Below the pieces are notes generated by a model. It ran no database searches. It saw only the letters and a list, made by a program, of their open reading frames with translations, and was not told the origin of the DNA. A program made the position numbers and the translations under genes. Shown here one piece after another: positions 14,352-21,921 of a stretch of DNA of 27,821 bases (positions within the stretch are counted from its first letter, which is position 1; each line of letters opens with the position of its first letter). This DNA comes from JBAZGH01 sp041652935 (lineage in GTDB: Bacteria > Patescibacteriota > Patescibacteriia > Patescibacteriales > XYC2-FULL-47-12), in the NCBI GenBank assembly GCA_041652935.1, contig JBAZGH010000009.1, forward strand, positions 1-27,821, given 5' to 3'.

Positions 14352-15377
14352 ATGTTAAAAAGATTAGTTTCAAAAAATAAAGTTCGCGTTGCCATTAACG
14401 GCTTCGGCCGGATAGGGCGGGCGGCTTTTAAAGTATTACTAAACAATCCAAACATCGAAGTAGCGGCAATTAATGATTTAGTTGAACCGGATGTCCTTGT
14501 TAATTTATTACAGTATGACAGCGTTTATGGAAAATATAATAAAAAAATATCCGGCGCCAAAGATGGGGTGCTGGTTGACGGAAAAAAATATCCGGTTTAT
14601 GCAGTTAAAAATCCAAGCGAGCTGCCGTGGAAGCAGCTGGGCATTGATGTAGTTTTAGAGTGCACGGGAATCTTCCGCACAACCGAAAAGGCCGGAGAAC
14701 ATTTGAAAGCCGGAGCTAAGAAAGTTATCATTAGCGCTCCCGCCAAAGACAAAATGACTAAAACGATAGTTCTGGGAGTAAATGAAAATAAAATCAAGAA
14801 AACCGACAAGATAATTTCAATGGCTTCCTGCACAACCAACTGCCTGGCGCCGATTACCGACTGCCTGCAAAAGAGCATTGGCATAAAAAAGGCGATAATG
14901 ACTACCGTGCATGGTTATACTGCCGGCCAAAATTTAGTCGACGGTCCTAACAAAGATCCGCGCCGGGCGAGGGCGGCGGCTATCAATATCGTGCCGACTA
15001 CAACCGGAGCGGCGATAGCGACTACAGAGACGATACCGGAGTTGGAGGGGAAGTTCGACGGGATGGCGATGCGGGTCCCGGTTCCATGCGGCTCAATCGT
15101 TGACGCGGTATATTTAATGGATAAAAAAGTAAGCGAACAAAAAATAAACGAAGCTTTGCGGAAGTATTCCGGCGGAAAATCAAGGGGGATATTAATTGTG
15201 ACAAAAGAGCCATTAGTGTCGACCGACATAATAGGCAACCCGGCATCAGCCATAGTTGATTTGAATTTAACGAAAGTTGTTGACGGAGATTTGGTTAAAG
15301 TAGTCGCCTGGTATGATAATGAATGGGGATATAGTAATAGACTGGCGGAGATGACTGAGGTGTTTGGGAAAATTTAA
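14352..15377 (+). CDS. gap: Glyceraldehyde-3-phosphate dehydrogenase (type I)
   Basis: Glycolytic oxidation and phosphorylation of G3P to 1,3-bisphosphoglycerate with NAD(P). The Rossmann start is VRVAINGFGRIGRAAFKVLL (11-30). The cofactor region is NDLVEPDVLVNLLQYDSVYG (41-60). The catalytic Cys160 is in SMASCTTNCLAP, with the following TTVHGYTAGQNLVDGP and RRARAAAINIVPTTTGAA. The C-terminus has WYDNEWGYSNRLAEM. At 341 residues it is complete; the first ten residues (MLKRLVSKNK) are a short extra lead. It is monocistronic between a terminator-backed promoter and a palindromic 3' region. Confidence 0.97.
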   Translation: MLKRLVSKNKVRVAINGFGRIGRAAFKVLLNNPNIEVAAINDLVEPDVLVNLLQYDSVYGKYNKKISGAKDGVLVDGKKYPVYAVKNPSELPWKQLGIDVVLECTGIFRTTEKAGEHLKAGAKKVIISAPAKDKMTKTIVLGVNENKIKKTDKIISMASCTTNCLAPITDCLQKSIGIKKAIMTTVHGYTAGQNLVDGPNKDPRRARAAAINIVPTTTGAAIATTETIPELEGKFDGMAMRVPVPCGSIVDAVYLMDKKVSEQKINEALRKYSGGKSRGILIVTKEPLVSTDIIGNPASAIVDLNLTKVVDGDLVKVVAWYDNEWGYSNRLAEMTEVFGKI

Positions 15378-15500
15378 TTCCAAAATTCTAATTATTCCAA
15401 ATTATTCAAATCAACACTTAATACATAAATGCCAAACAAGGCGTCGTCATGTTTGGCATTTTAATTTTAGATTTGATTTAAATAATTAGAATTTTGGAAT
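15377..15500. repeat. Large palindrome with exact 20-bp outer arms between convergent genes
   Basis: Outer arms 15377-15396 and 15481-15500 are exact reverse complements (ATTCCAAAATTCTAATTATT). Inner arms AAATGCCAAACA (15427-15438) and TGTTTGGCATTT (15450-15461) are also exact. The core CGTCATGTTTGGCATTT (15445-15461) is repeated at 7845-7861. It starts at the gap stop codon and could end transcription from both sides. Confidence 0.88.
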
Positions 15501-15516
15501 AATTTGGTATAATTTT

Positions 15517-16479
15517 TTATCGTTTCACCTCATGTAATATTTTTTTTCCGGCCATAAACTGTTTGATAGACGAAATCGCCTCGGAAAACATTAAATCCAT
15601 TGAGTCGTCAGCGTAGAAAGCGATATGCGGAGTAATTAAAATATTCTTAGTATGGAGTATTTTTTTATTTTTCCTGATATTTTCTTCGTTTTCAATAACG
15701 TCTAGGGCCGCTCTGGCTATCTTCCCAGATTTCGCTCCCCTTATAAGCGCTCGGCTGTCAATTAACCCGCCGCGGGCGGTATTTATTATAATAACGCCAT
15801 CTCTCATTTTATTTATTGTTTTTTCATTTATAAGATGTTTTGTTTCCGGATAAAGGGGGATGTGTAAGCTTATAATATCGGAATTCTTCCAGATCTCATC
15901 CAATTTTACATATTTAAAACCATTTGTTTTAGCGCTATTTTTATTTTGGCAGACGTCATAAGCAATGACGTTCATTAAAAATCCTTTAGAAGCTATGCGG
16001 CAAACATGCTGGCCGATTTTTCCAGTCCCGATAACGCCCATGGTTTTGCCTTTTAAAGCGGTTCCGCGCAGCCCTGGCCAGACAAATTGGTTGCGCTCAA
16101 TCCGTTTTACTCCCCCTACTACATTTCTTACTGAAGCGAGCAGCAGCGCGAAAGCATGTTCGGCGATTACGTGCGAACCGTAATCGGGGACATTGGAAAC
16201 CGGAATATTATTTTTTTTGCACCATTTCAAATCAACCTGGTTGTAGCCGACAGTGCGCACTGCTACCATTTTTAAATTAGGGCATTTAGCCAGCAGTTCG
16301 CCGGAGAAGTCGGAATAAATCATGCCGCAAAGTATCTCGGCTCTTTTTAATTTTCTGATAAATTTTTTTCCAAACGGTTGCTGGTAAATAGTCGCTTCTG
16401 GAAACATTCCAATTACTTTTTCCCGGTCTTCTTTTTCTACTTCAAAAAATACAATATTTTTTTCATTAATTTCTTGCAT
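15517..16479 (-). CDS. D-isomer-specific 2-hydroxyacid dehydrogenase
   Basis: NAD-dependent reduction/oxidation of a 2-keto/2-D-hydroxy acid, possibly D-lactate dehydrogenase. The 320-residue protein has the substrate domain with MVAVRTVGYNQVDL (71-84). The Rossmann motif is MGVIGTGKIGQHV (147-159), with an Asp at the end of beta-2 (D175) that predicts NAD over NADP. The catalytic triad Arg236 (NTARGG), Glu265 (DVIENEE) and His285 (ITPHIAF) is intact. Substrate cannot be fixed from sequence. With GAPDH next door, a fermentative lactate step is plausible. It has its own promoter (16509-16537). Confidence 0.92.
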   Translation of the reverse strand: MQEINEKNIVFFEVEKEDREKVIGMFPEATIYQQPFGKKFIRKLKRAEILCGMIYSDFSGELLAKCPNLKMVAVRTVGYNQVDLKWCKKNNIPVSNVPDYGSHVIAEHAFALLLASVRNVVGGVKRIERNQFVWPGLRGTALKGKTMGVIGTGKIGQHVCRIASKGFLMNVIAYDVCQNKNSAKTNGFKYVKLDEIWKNSDIISLHIPLYPETKHLINEKTINKMRDGVIIINTARGGLIDSRALIRGAKSGKIARAALDVIENEENIRKNKKILHTKNILITPHIAFYADDSMDLMFSEAISSIKQFMAGKKILHEVKR

Positions 16480-16508
16480 GGTTTTAAATTAATTAGTTTC
16501 TTAATTAC

Positions 16509-16537
16509 ATTATATATTATTTTTATATCTTTCACAA
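16509..16537 (-). promoter_or_regulatory. Promoter for the 2-hydroxyacid dehydrogenase
   Basis: On the minus strand TTGTGA (16532-16537), 17 bp, then a perfect TATAAT (16509-16514). The transcript would start about 20-25 nt before the ATG at 16479, a short leader with no Shine-Dalgarno. Confidence 0.75.
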
Positions 16538-16571
16538 ATTCTATTTTTTATTTATGATGATTTTATATTTC

Positions 16572-16678
16572 GGGCATATAGTTCAGTCTTGCCCGCTCGA
16601 AGCTTGCGCTCAGGCGGGTGAAGTTAGAACGTTTGATTAACATTTAAGAGGTCTGTGGTTCGAATCCACGTATGCCCA
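16572..16678 (+). tRNA. tRNA-Val (AAC) with a palindromic insertion in the D-loop
   Basis: Acceptor GGGCATA/TATGCCC, D-stem GTTC/GAAC, anticodon stem TTTGA/TTAAG with loop TTAACAT, variable loop AGGTC, T-arm TGTGG-TTCGAAT-CCACG and discriminator A all fit a standard tRNA. The anticodon at 16639-16641 is AAC, which is valine but has an A34 that is rare in bacteria. The D-loop is about 42 nt instead of 8-11 because of a GC-rich hairpin at 16588-16623. No CCA is encoded. It could be functional with an expanded loop, or inactive. Confidence 0.8.
16588..16623. repeat. GC-rich palindromic insertion within the tRNA D-loop
   Basis: CTTGCCCGC (16588-16596) pairs with GCGGG-TG-AAG (16614-16623), with one bulged base. 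The internal AGCTTGCGCT can form a smaller hairpin. In reverse complement it shares ACCCGCC and GCTTCG blocks with the element at 2304-2340. Confidence 0.8.
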
Positions 16679-16695
16679 CGTTAGAAATAAAACCC

Positions 16696-17016
16696 TTATC
16701 GCTGGATATATTTTTTATTATTTTTCAAGCAGTCTTTAGCAATTATTAATTCTGAACTTATATAGCCCATCTGTTCCAGCCCGACTAATTTGCGCTTAGC
16801 TATTTCTTTTATCATTTTTTCCATATTTTTGCCGCGTAATTCAAGAATCATTTCATGCTTATTATTAACAAAGCCGCAGCAAATCTGGCCATCTTCTATT
16901 TTAACCAAAAAATATCCATTTTTGTCCTGCTGCCAGGGAAATTTTAAACGGTCAGTTTTAACAACCTCTCTATTTTTTGGAATCTTTATTTTATGACGCG
17001 GACATTTAGTTCCCAT
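16696..17016 (-). CDS. Small protein, possibly DUF4346-like
   Basis: 106 residues. A basic N-terminus is followed by FPWQQDKNGYFLVKIEDGQI (about 26-45), a beta-rich stretch ending in MILELRGKNMEKMIKEI, and LEQMGYISSELIIAKDCL. The pattern D..GYF.I....I, then G.n.e.m...I...LV, then GY...EL..A resembles the DUF4346 domain found alone or fused to other enzymes. I assign that from memory of the pattern, not from a search. Function is unknown. It follows glnA by 55 bp on the same strand and may share its transcript; the tRNA-Val ends 17 bp past its stop on the other strand. Confidence 0.7.
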   Translation of the reverse strand: MGTKCPRHKIKIPKNREVVKTDRLKFPWQQDKNGYFLVKIEDGQICCGFVNNKHEMILELRGKNMEKMIKEIAKRKLVGLEQMGYISSELIIAKDCLKNNKKYIQR

Positions 17017-17071
17017 AAAAATTTGTTATTGGAATTTATGTTATTTGCAGTGGATTTATTTATTTGCGGGA

Positions 17072-18406
17072 TTAGTATTTTTCAAGATATTTTTCCCTCT
17101 CCCAGGCCGTAACTTGCAGGCGGAACTCGTCCCACTCTTTTGTTTTCGCTTCAATGTAGCGGTTAAAGGTGTGCTCTCCTAAAGCGTTTTTTACCAGTAA
17201 GCTGTTCCTCATTTCTTTTATCGCCTGCCAAAGCGAATAGGGAAGCATCCCAATTCGCTTGGCGGTTAATTGGTCCTCATTAAAATCATAAATATCTTCC
17301 TCAACCGGAGGGGGTGGAGTTAAATTATTTTTTATTCCATTCAAACCGGCTTCCAGCATGCAGGTAAAGGCAAGGTAGACATTACAGCTCGGGTCGGGGT
17401 TTCTTAGTTCAATTCTGGCCGCCTGCGTTTTGCCGCTGAAGAAGCGGGGGACTCTTATTAGGGCTGATCGATTAGTGCTTGCCCAGGAAATATAGACCGG
17501 GGCTTCATAGCCGGGAGTTAATCTTTTATAAGAATTTACTGTCGGCGACAGAACGGCTGACATTTCCCTAACATGCTTCAGCTGGCCGGCGATAAAATTA
17601 AAGGCGGTTTTTGACAATTTATATTTATTATTTTCATCATAAAAAACATTACGGTTAGTCTCAATGTTAAATAAACTCTGGTGGACATGCATGCCGGAGC
17701 CGTTAATTCCGGCAATCGGTTTTGGCATAAAAGTGGCATGGAGGCCGTTTTGCTGGGCAATCGCTTTTAAAACAAAGCGAAGAGTAACGGCATTATCAGC
17801 GGTGCGCAAGGCGCTGCCGTATTTAAAGCTTATTTCATGCTGGCCAAGGGCGACTTCATGGTGGGAAACTTCAACGTCAATCCCGAATTTTTCCAAAGCT
17901 TCGGTCATATCCCGCCTGATTTTATAAGCATCATCAGTGGTTAAATCAAAATAACCGCCGTGGTCATGCGGCAGCGGGTTTATGTTTCCATTATCTTTTT
18001 TAAATAAGAAAAATTCCAGTTCAGGGCCGGTATAATAGGCAAAACCCATTTTCCTGGCTTTATTAATGGTTTTTTTAAGTATAAATCTGGGGTCTCCCTC
18101 GAACGGGGTTCCGTCCGGCTTGTGGATATCACAGATAAAACGGGCAGTATTCCCAGCGTTAGAATTTAGCCAGGGAATAACCGCGTATGTCCTTATATCC
18201 GGCTTTAAGTACATATCGCTTTCAGCGATTCTGGCAAAACCCTCAATAGACGAACCGTCAAACCAGGCGCCGTGCTCAAGAGCGTTCGGCAGATGGCGGA
18301 CTGAAATAGTTAAACTTTTTACAATGCCATAGATGTCGGTAAACTGCAGTTGGACGTATTTTACATTATCCTCCTTTATCCTCCCCATAATATCCTTTGT
18401 TTGCAT
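17072..18406 (-). CDS. glnA: Glutamine synthetase, type I-alpha
   Basis: ATP-dependent synthesis of glutamine from glutamate and ammonia. The 444-residue protein has VQLQFTDIYGIVKSL, the active-site WFDGSSIEGFARIAESDMYL (about 48-67), GPELEFFLF, EVSHHEVALGQHEI (ATP and metal ligands), NGSGMHVHQSLF and the late RIELRNPDPSCNVYLAF. The length, the absence of an adenylylated NLY loop and the ending GEHTFNRYIEAKTKEWDEFR place it in the GSI-alpha (Bacillus/archaeal) group, controlled by feedback rather than adenylylation. The Arg corresponding to B. subtilis R62 (GFARIAES) is kept. It starts 7 bp after the metallophosphoesterase stop, so it is co-transcribed. Confidence 0.96.
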   Translation of the reverse strand: MQTKDIMGRIKEDNVKYVQLQFTDIYGIVKSLTISVRHLPNALEHGAWFDGSSIEGFARIAESDMYLKPDIRTYAVIPWLNSNAGNTARFICDIHKPDGTPFEGDPRFILKKTINKARKMGFAYYTGPELEFFLFKKDNGNINPLPHDHGGYFDLTTDDAYKIRRDMTEALEKFGIDVEVSHHEVALGQHEISFKYGSALRTADNAVTLRFVLKAIAQQNGLHATFMPKPIAGINGSGMHVHQSLFNIETNRNVFYDENNKYKLSKTAFNFIAGQLKHVREMSAVLSPTVNSYKRLTPGYEAPVYISWASTNRSALIRVPRFFSGKTQAARIELRNPDPSCNVYLAFTCMLEAGLNGIKNNLTPPPPVEEDIYDFNEDQLTAKRIGMLPYSLWQAIKEMRNSLLVKNALGEHTFNRYIEAKTKEWDEFRLQVTAWEREKYLEKY

Positions 18407-18413
18407 ATTTGTT

Positions 18414-19301
18414 TTATTTTTTAAAAAATAAATTTATTTTTTTTGGGCCTGCCAAAACAGTTTTTTCAATTTTAGTTTTATCCTTCGGATTAACCCCCCA
18501 TCTAATAAGCGATATATTGCCGTTTTCTATTTCAATGCCGGTGATGCAGCGGGAATAAACGCAACAGCCGGTATTGAAATAGGGCGTTTTATCATAATCA
18601 GGCATTATGTATTGATGGGTATGTCCGCAGATAATGGGCTGGCTGTTTTTCTGCGCCCAGTGTTTTATTTTTTTTACAACCCGTTTTCTTTTATGGATAT
18701 TTTTAGCCGGACTGGCGGGATGGGGGATGTTGATTAACTGCATATAGCGCCAAAAAATCATGACAAAAAATTTTCCCACCCACCAGAATTGGTCCGATAA
18801 AAGATCGCCCTGGTGGCCGTGCACAAGAAAAATTTTATTTTCTGTATGTTTATCTTTTAAAATTATCCCCTCACACGGCTTTATTTTTCTGAATAGCGGC
18901 TTCTTTTTTCCTGTTTTGTAATCATGATAATCATATAAATTTTTAGTGACAAACTTCCGTTCTTTTTTTGCAATGTCGTGATTGCCGCAAATAAGCCGGA
19001 GTTTTCTTTTTTTGTGGAATTTTTCCATGAGCAGAAAAATATCCTGATGAGTCTTAAAAATTTTAGAAAATTTTTTATTTTCCCAAAGCTCATCGCCGTC
19101 GCCGATTTCTATATAAAAAAATCCCCTCCCATGATAATCGCTTAAAGCGCGCAGAAATATTTTTTTGTTGTGCGAAAAATTATCAAACCAATTATTTATT
19201 CCCCGGTGGCAGTCGCTGAATAAAATGAATTTTGAGTTGCCGTCAAGCAGAATGGTCTCTGATTTTTCAAAAACATCAGTAAGCCGTTTTCCTATATTCA
19301 T
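18414..19301 (-). CDS. Calcineurin-like metallophosphoesterase
   Basis: The 295-residue two-metal hydrolase has all family motifs: SDCHRG (D30, H32), GDGDELWE (67-74), GNHD (106-109), VHGHQGD (160-166) and GHTH (226-229). The D-x-H, GD, GNHD and GHTH spacing and a GDGDELWE reminiscent of LpxH GD-x-x-D-x-W put it near the UDP-diacylglucosamine hydrolase/Ser-Thr phosphatase branch. No lipid A genes are visible here, so an LpxH role is unlikely; the substrate is unknown. Basic residues dominate the middle and C-terminus. It is first in the MPE-glnA cluster under the promoter at 19355-19383. Confidence 0.88.
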   Translation of the reverse strand: MNIGKRLTDVFEKSETILLDGNSKFILFSDCHRGINNWFDNFSHNKKIFLRALSDYHGRGFFYIEIGDGDELWENKKFSKIFKTHQDIFLLMEKFHKKRKLRLICGNHDIAKKERKFVTKNLYDYHDYKTGKKKPLFRKIKPCEGIILKDKHTENKIFLVHGHQGDLLSDQFWWVGKFFVMIFWRYMQLINIPHPASPAKNIHKRKRVVKKIKHWAQKNSQPIICGHTHQYIMPDYDKTPYFNTGCCVYSRCITGIEIENGNISLIRWGVNPKDKTKIEKTVLAGPKKINLFFKK

Positions 19302-19330
19302 AATTATTTATTTAATATAAATAGAAATAC

Positions 19331-19348
19331 AAGAAGCTCGCGCTTCTT
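19331..19348 (-). promoter_or_regulatory. Leader hairpin upstream of metallophosphoesterase-glnA
   Basis: AAGAAGC (19331-19337), loop TCGC, GCTTCTT (19342-19348): an exact 7-bp stem. It lies inside the untranslated leader predicted from the promoter at 19355-19383. There is no T-run, so it is not a simple terminator. Confidence 0.45.
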
Positions 19349-19354
19349 TGTTTA

Positions 19355-19383
19355 ATTATCCATTTTATATTCGCATTTGTCAA
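19355..19383 (-). promoter_or_regulatory. Strong promoter for metallophosphoesterase-glnA
   Basis: On the minus strand a perfect TTGACA (19378-19383), 17 bp, then GATAAT (19355-19360), one mismatch from consensus. Confidence 0.8.
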
Positions 19384-19425
19384 AAATCTTGAAAATAAAG
19401 CTTAATTAGGGTAATGTGTAAGTAT

Positions 19426-21012
19426 ATGGAAATTCCCAAGGAAATACGGAATATTTTACAAAATTTAGAAAAGAATAATTTTGAAGCTTATATCGTGGGC
19501 GGATGCGTGCGTGATTTGTTATTGCTCGCTTCGTTCGACCGCACTACAAATGCGGCGCATGCAAATATAAAAACAGAACCAAAGGACGCTCAAACTGATA
19601 GCAGAGCACCCAAGGATTGGGATATTACAACCAATGCAAAGCCGGAAGAAATTATGAAAGTTTTTCCGAACAGCAAGTATGAAAATGAGTTTGGCACCGT
19701 AATAGTCAAAAGTCAAAAGTTGAAAGCTGAAAGTACGGAACCCGAAATTAAGGCAGTAGAGGTAACAACCTACCGCAGTGAACAGGGGTATTCTGACCGA
19801 CGTCATCCGGATGAGATTAAATTTGAAGATTCTCTTAATAAGGACTTGGAACGGAGAGATTTTACGATTAATGCTATGGCCATCGGCCACATAACGCATA
19901 ACACAAAACGCATAACGCCGAAAAATGATAGTCGCTATGCGTTGCGCGATACGCGTTATGCGATAATTGATTTATTCGGCGGACAGAAAGATATTAAGAA
20001 AAAAATTATACGGGCGGTGGGTGAGCCGGTTGACCGGTTTAAAGAAGATGCGCTGCGGATGATGCGAGCCATTAGATTCAGCGTGCAATTGGGTTTTGAG
20101 ATAGAACCAAAAACCGAACGGGCAATCATTAAACTAGCGGGGGCTATTAAGTTCGTTTCCAAAGAAAGAATCCATAATGAATTGGTAAAAATTTTACAGT
20201 CAGACAAGCCGGCCGAGGGAATTTTATTATTACAAAAAACAAAATTATTGCAATATATTATCCCAGAGCTGGAAAATTGCGTTGGCGTAAAACAAAATAA
20301 GCATCATACTTATACTGTTTTTAAGCACGCCGTTGAATCATTGCGGCACATAAAAAATAAAGAATATCAGGTGCGTTTAGCGTCTCTTTTGCATGACATC
20401 GGCAAGCCAAAAGCCAAGGACGGCAAAGGCGAAGAAGCAACTTTTCATAACCATGAATATGCCGGCGCTAAAATAACCAAGAAAATAATGGAGAGACTAA
20501 AATTTTCCCGCGATGATATTGACCGGGTGACGAATTTAATCCGCCACCACATGTTTTATTATAATACGGACGAAGTAACCGCCGCATCTGTTCGCCGTTT
20601 AATAAATAAAGTTGGCAAAGAAAATTTACAGGATTTAATTGATTTGCGCGTAGCCGATCGTTTGGGCTCTGGTACGCCGAAAGCAATGCCGTATAAGCTG
20701 CGCCATTTGCAGTATATGATGGAAAAGGTGCAAAATGACCCGGTTTCTGTTAAGATGCTTAAAATTAACGGAGATGAATTAATGCCCTTGCTAAAAATTA
20801 AACCAGGCCCTAAAATAGGGGCGATACTTGAAGTTTTATTGGCGGAAGTAATTGAAGACCCGGAATTAAATAATAAAAAGCATCTGGAAAAAAGAAGCAA
20901 AGAACTTAATAAGATGGAGCTTGAAGAATTGCGCGTTAAAGCGAAAGATGTCATACAAGAGAAAAGAGAGATTGATGATAGTAAAATGAAGAGGGGGTTT
21001 TATGTTAAATAA
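19426..21012 (+). CDS. cca: HD-domain CCA tRNA nucleotidyltransferase
   Basis: Adds or repairs the 3' CCA of tRNAs, needed here because tRNA-Ala and tRNA-Val do not encode CCA. The class II head shows AYIVGGCVRDLLL, the catalytic DWDITTNAKPEEIMKVF, GTVIVK, VTTYRSE, RRDFTINAMA and LRMMRAIRF. An HD domain follows (HAVESL, LLHDIGKPK, HNHEYAGAKI, NLIRHHM). An upstream ATG at 19414 would add MCKY; 19426 gives the normal MEIPKEI opening. Three stretches absent from ordinary CCA enzymes look like in-frame repeat insertions: about 27 residues between CVRDLLL and PKDWD (DNA 19528-19610), a QKLKAEST stretch (19698-19735) and about 25 residues before DLFGG (19884-19964). Catalytic motifs are untouched. 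Confidence 0.93.
   Translation: MEIPKEIRNILQNLEKNNFEAYIVGGCVRDLLLLASFDRTTNAAHANIKTEPKDAQTDSRAPKDWDITTNAKPEEIMKVFPNSKYENEFGTVIVKSQKLKAESTEPEIKAVEVTTYRSEQGYSDRRHPDEIKFEDSLNKDLERRDFTINAMAIGHITHNTKRITPKNDSRYALRDTRYAIIDLFGGQKDIKKKIIRAVGEPVDRFKEDALRMMRAIRFSVQLGFEIEPKTERAIIKLAGAIKFVSKERIHNELVKILQSDKPAEGILLLQKTKLLQYIIPELENCVGVKQNKHHTYTVFKHAVESLRHIKNKEYQVRLASLLHDIGKPKAKDGKGEEATFHNHEYAGAKITKKIMERLKFSRDDIDRVTNLIRHHMFYYNTDEVTAASVRRLINKVGKENLQDLIDLRVADRLGSGTPKAMPYKLRHLQYMMEKVQNDPVSVKMLKINGDELMPLLKIKPGPKIGAILEVLLAEVIEDPELNNKKHLEKRSKELNKMELEELRVKAKDVIQEKREIDDSKMKRGFYVK
19528..19610. repeat. Probable in-frame insertion 1 in cca
   Basis: Separates CVRDLLL from DWDIT, which are normally a few residues apart. 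It contains CGCTTCGTTCGACCGCAC and GCGGCGCATGC; the EPKD codons just before its end are echoed by APKD after it. No second copy is seen in the window. Confidence 0.55.
19698..19735. repeat. AAAAGTC/GAAAGCT heptamers in cca
   Basis: GTCAAAAGTCAAAAGTTGAAAGCTGAAAGTA can be read as 7-nt units AAAAGTC, AAAAGTT, GAAAGCT, GAAAGTA. Same words as 27581-27615. Confidence 0.65.
19884..19964. repeat. ATAACGC/GCGTTAT palindromic insertion in cca
   Basis: CATAACGC, CATAACAC, AAAACGC, CATAACGC units on the left are answered by CTATGCGTTGCGCG and ACGCGTTATGCG on the right. The words are those of the prmC element at 9602-9640. It encodes about 25 residues between AMAI and DLFGG. Confidence 0.8.
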
Positions 21013-21084
21013 CTAAGTAATCAGCAGCTAGTAATCTGAAAGATATTACTAATTACGGTTTACGGATTACCAGTTACTATATTT
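21013..21084. repeat. ACTAAGT/ATTACTA heptamer-type array between cca and the cyclophilin gene
   Basis: Units such as ACTAAGT, AATCAGC, AGCTAGT, AATCTGA, then ATTACTA, ATTACGG, TTTACGG, ATTACCA, GTTACTA. It is related to the array at 4663-4739 and likewise ends just before a start codon. Confidence 0.65.
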
Positions 21085-21087
21085 GAT

Positions 21088-21915
21088 ATGAAAAATTTTT
21101 TTATTCTTTTTTTTATTTCGGTAATTTTTAGCGGATGCGCTCTGGGGCGCGATTTGCCGGAGGGGCAGACAAAATTAAACGGGGCTATCCCCGCGAGTTA
21201 TAATGAAAGCGATATTTTATACCAAATTAACCAATTAAAAACAGGTAATATGAGCCAGCCAAGCCAAAGCGGGGAAAATAATGAGCAAACAAGCGCCGTC
21301 CAGGGCGAGCGAATTGAACTGGAAAATTTATTTTCTACTTATAATCAAGCCCTGATAAAAACAAATTTCGGAGATATAAAAGTGCAATTTTATGAAGAAT
21401 CTCCCTTAACAGTAAATAATTTTATGAATTTATCCCAGAGGGAATTTTATAATGGGACAAAATTCCACCGGGTAATTAAAGATTTTATGATCCAGGGCGG
21501 CGATCCCAATTCAAAAAACGAGGACTGGAATACGCATGGAATCGGAGGGCCGGGATATAAATTTCAAGATGAAATAAACCAGCACGCATTAGTGAGGGGA
21601 AGTTTAGCGATGGCCAACTCAGGCCTGGACACTAACGGTTCGCAATTTTTTATTGTAACTAAAGAGGCGACCCCATGGCTTGATGGCCTGCATACTAATT
21701 TTGGCGAGGTTATTGAAGGTATGGATGTTGTCGATAAGATTGAGTCAATAGAAGTGAACGCCAATAGCCACCCAACGCAAGATGTTATTATTGAGAATAT
21801 CATATTATTAAACAGCGATGACGGGTATAAGCTAGATGAAGAAGAATTGGAAGAATTAGAAAATAGTAAGAGCACATCTATAGAAGAGGATGCGGCGAGC
21901 ACTACGGAGGAATAG
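21088..21915 (+). CDS. Cyclophilin-type peptidyl-prolyl isomerase lipoprotein
   Basis: Proline isomerase for folding outside the membrane. Residues 1-16 form a lipoprotein signal with lipobox FSGC (Cys17). A Gln/Ser-rich linker precedes the cyclophilin domain (about 88-250): ALIKTNFGDIKVQFY, catalytic KFHRVIKDFMIQGGDPN, GGPGYKFQDEI, LAMANSGLDTNGSQFFI, and a Trp-containing PWLDGLHTNFGEV, the cyclosporin-site tryptophan position. The C-terminus is acidic (DEEELEELE). In a Gram-positive-like or single-membrane CPR cell it should sit on the outer face of the membrane. The heptamer repeat upstream leaves no Shine-Dalgarno. Confidence 0.92.
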   Translation: MKNFFILFFISVIFSGCALGRDLPEGQTKLNGAIPASYNESDILYQINQLKTGNMSQPSQSGENNEQTSAVQGERIELENLFSTYNQALIKTNFGDIKVQFYEESPLTVNNFMNLSQREFYNGTKFHRVIKDFMIQGGDPNSKNEDWNTHGIGGPGYKFQDEINQHALVRGSLAMANSGLDTNGSQFFIVTKEATPWLDGLHTNFGEVIEGMDVVDKIESIEVNANSHPTQDVIIENIILLNSDDGYKLDEEELEELENSKSTSIEEDAASTTEE

Positions 21916-21921
21916 TAAATA

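Noticed and set aside
14597..15253. Minus-strand open frames under gap
   Set aside because: Antisense shadows of a clearly coding GAPDH gene, with low-complexity translations.
15377..15500. Integron attC site
   Set aside because: There is a large palindrome but no recognisable GTTRRRY core sites, cassette structure or integrase.
18407..18413. Riboswitch or glutamine RNA motif before glnA
   Set aside because: Only 7 bp separate glnA from the upstream gene; no structure fits there.
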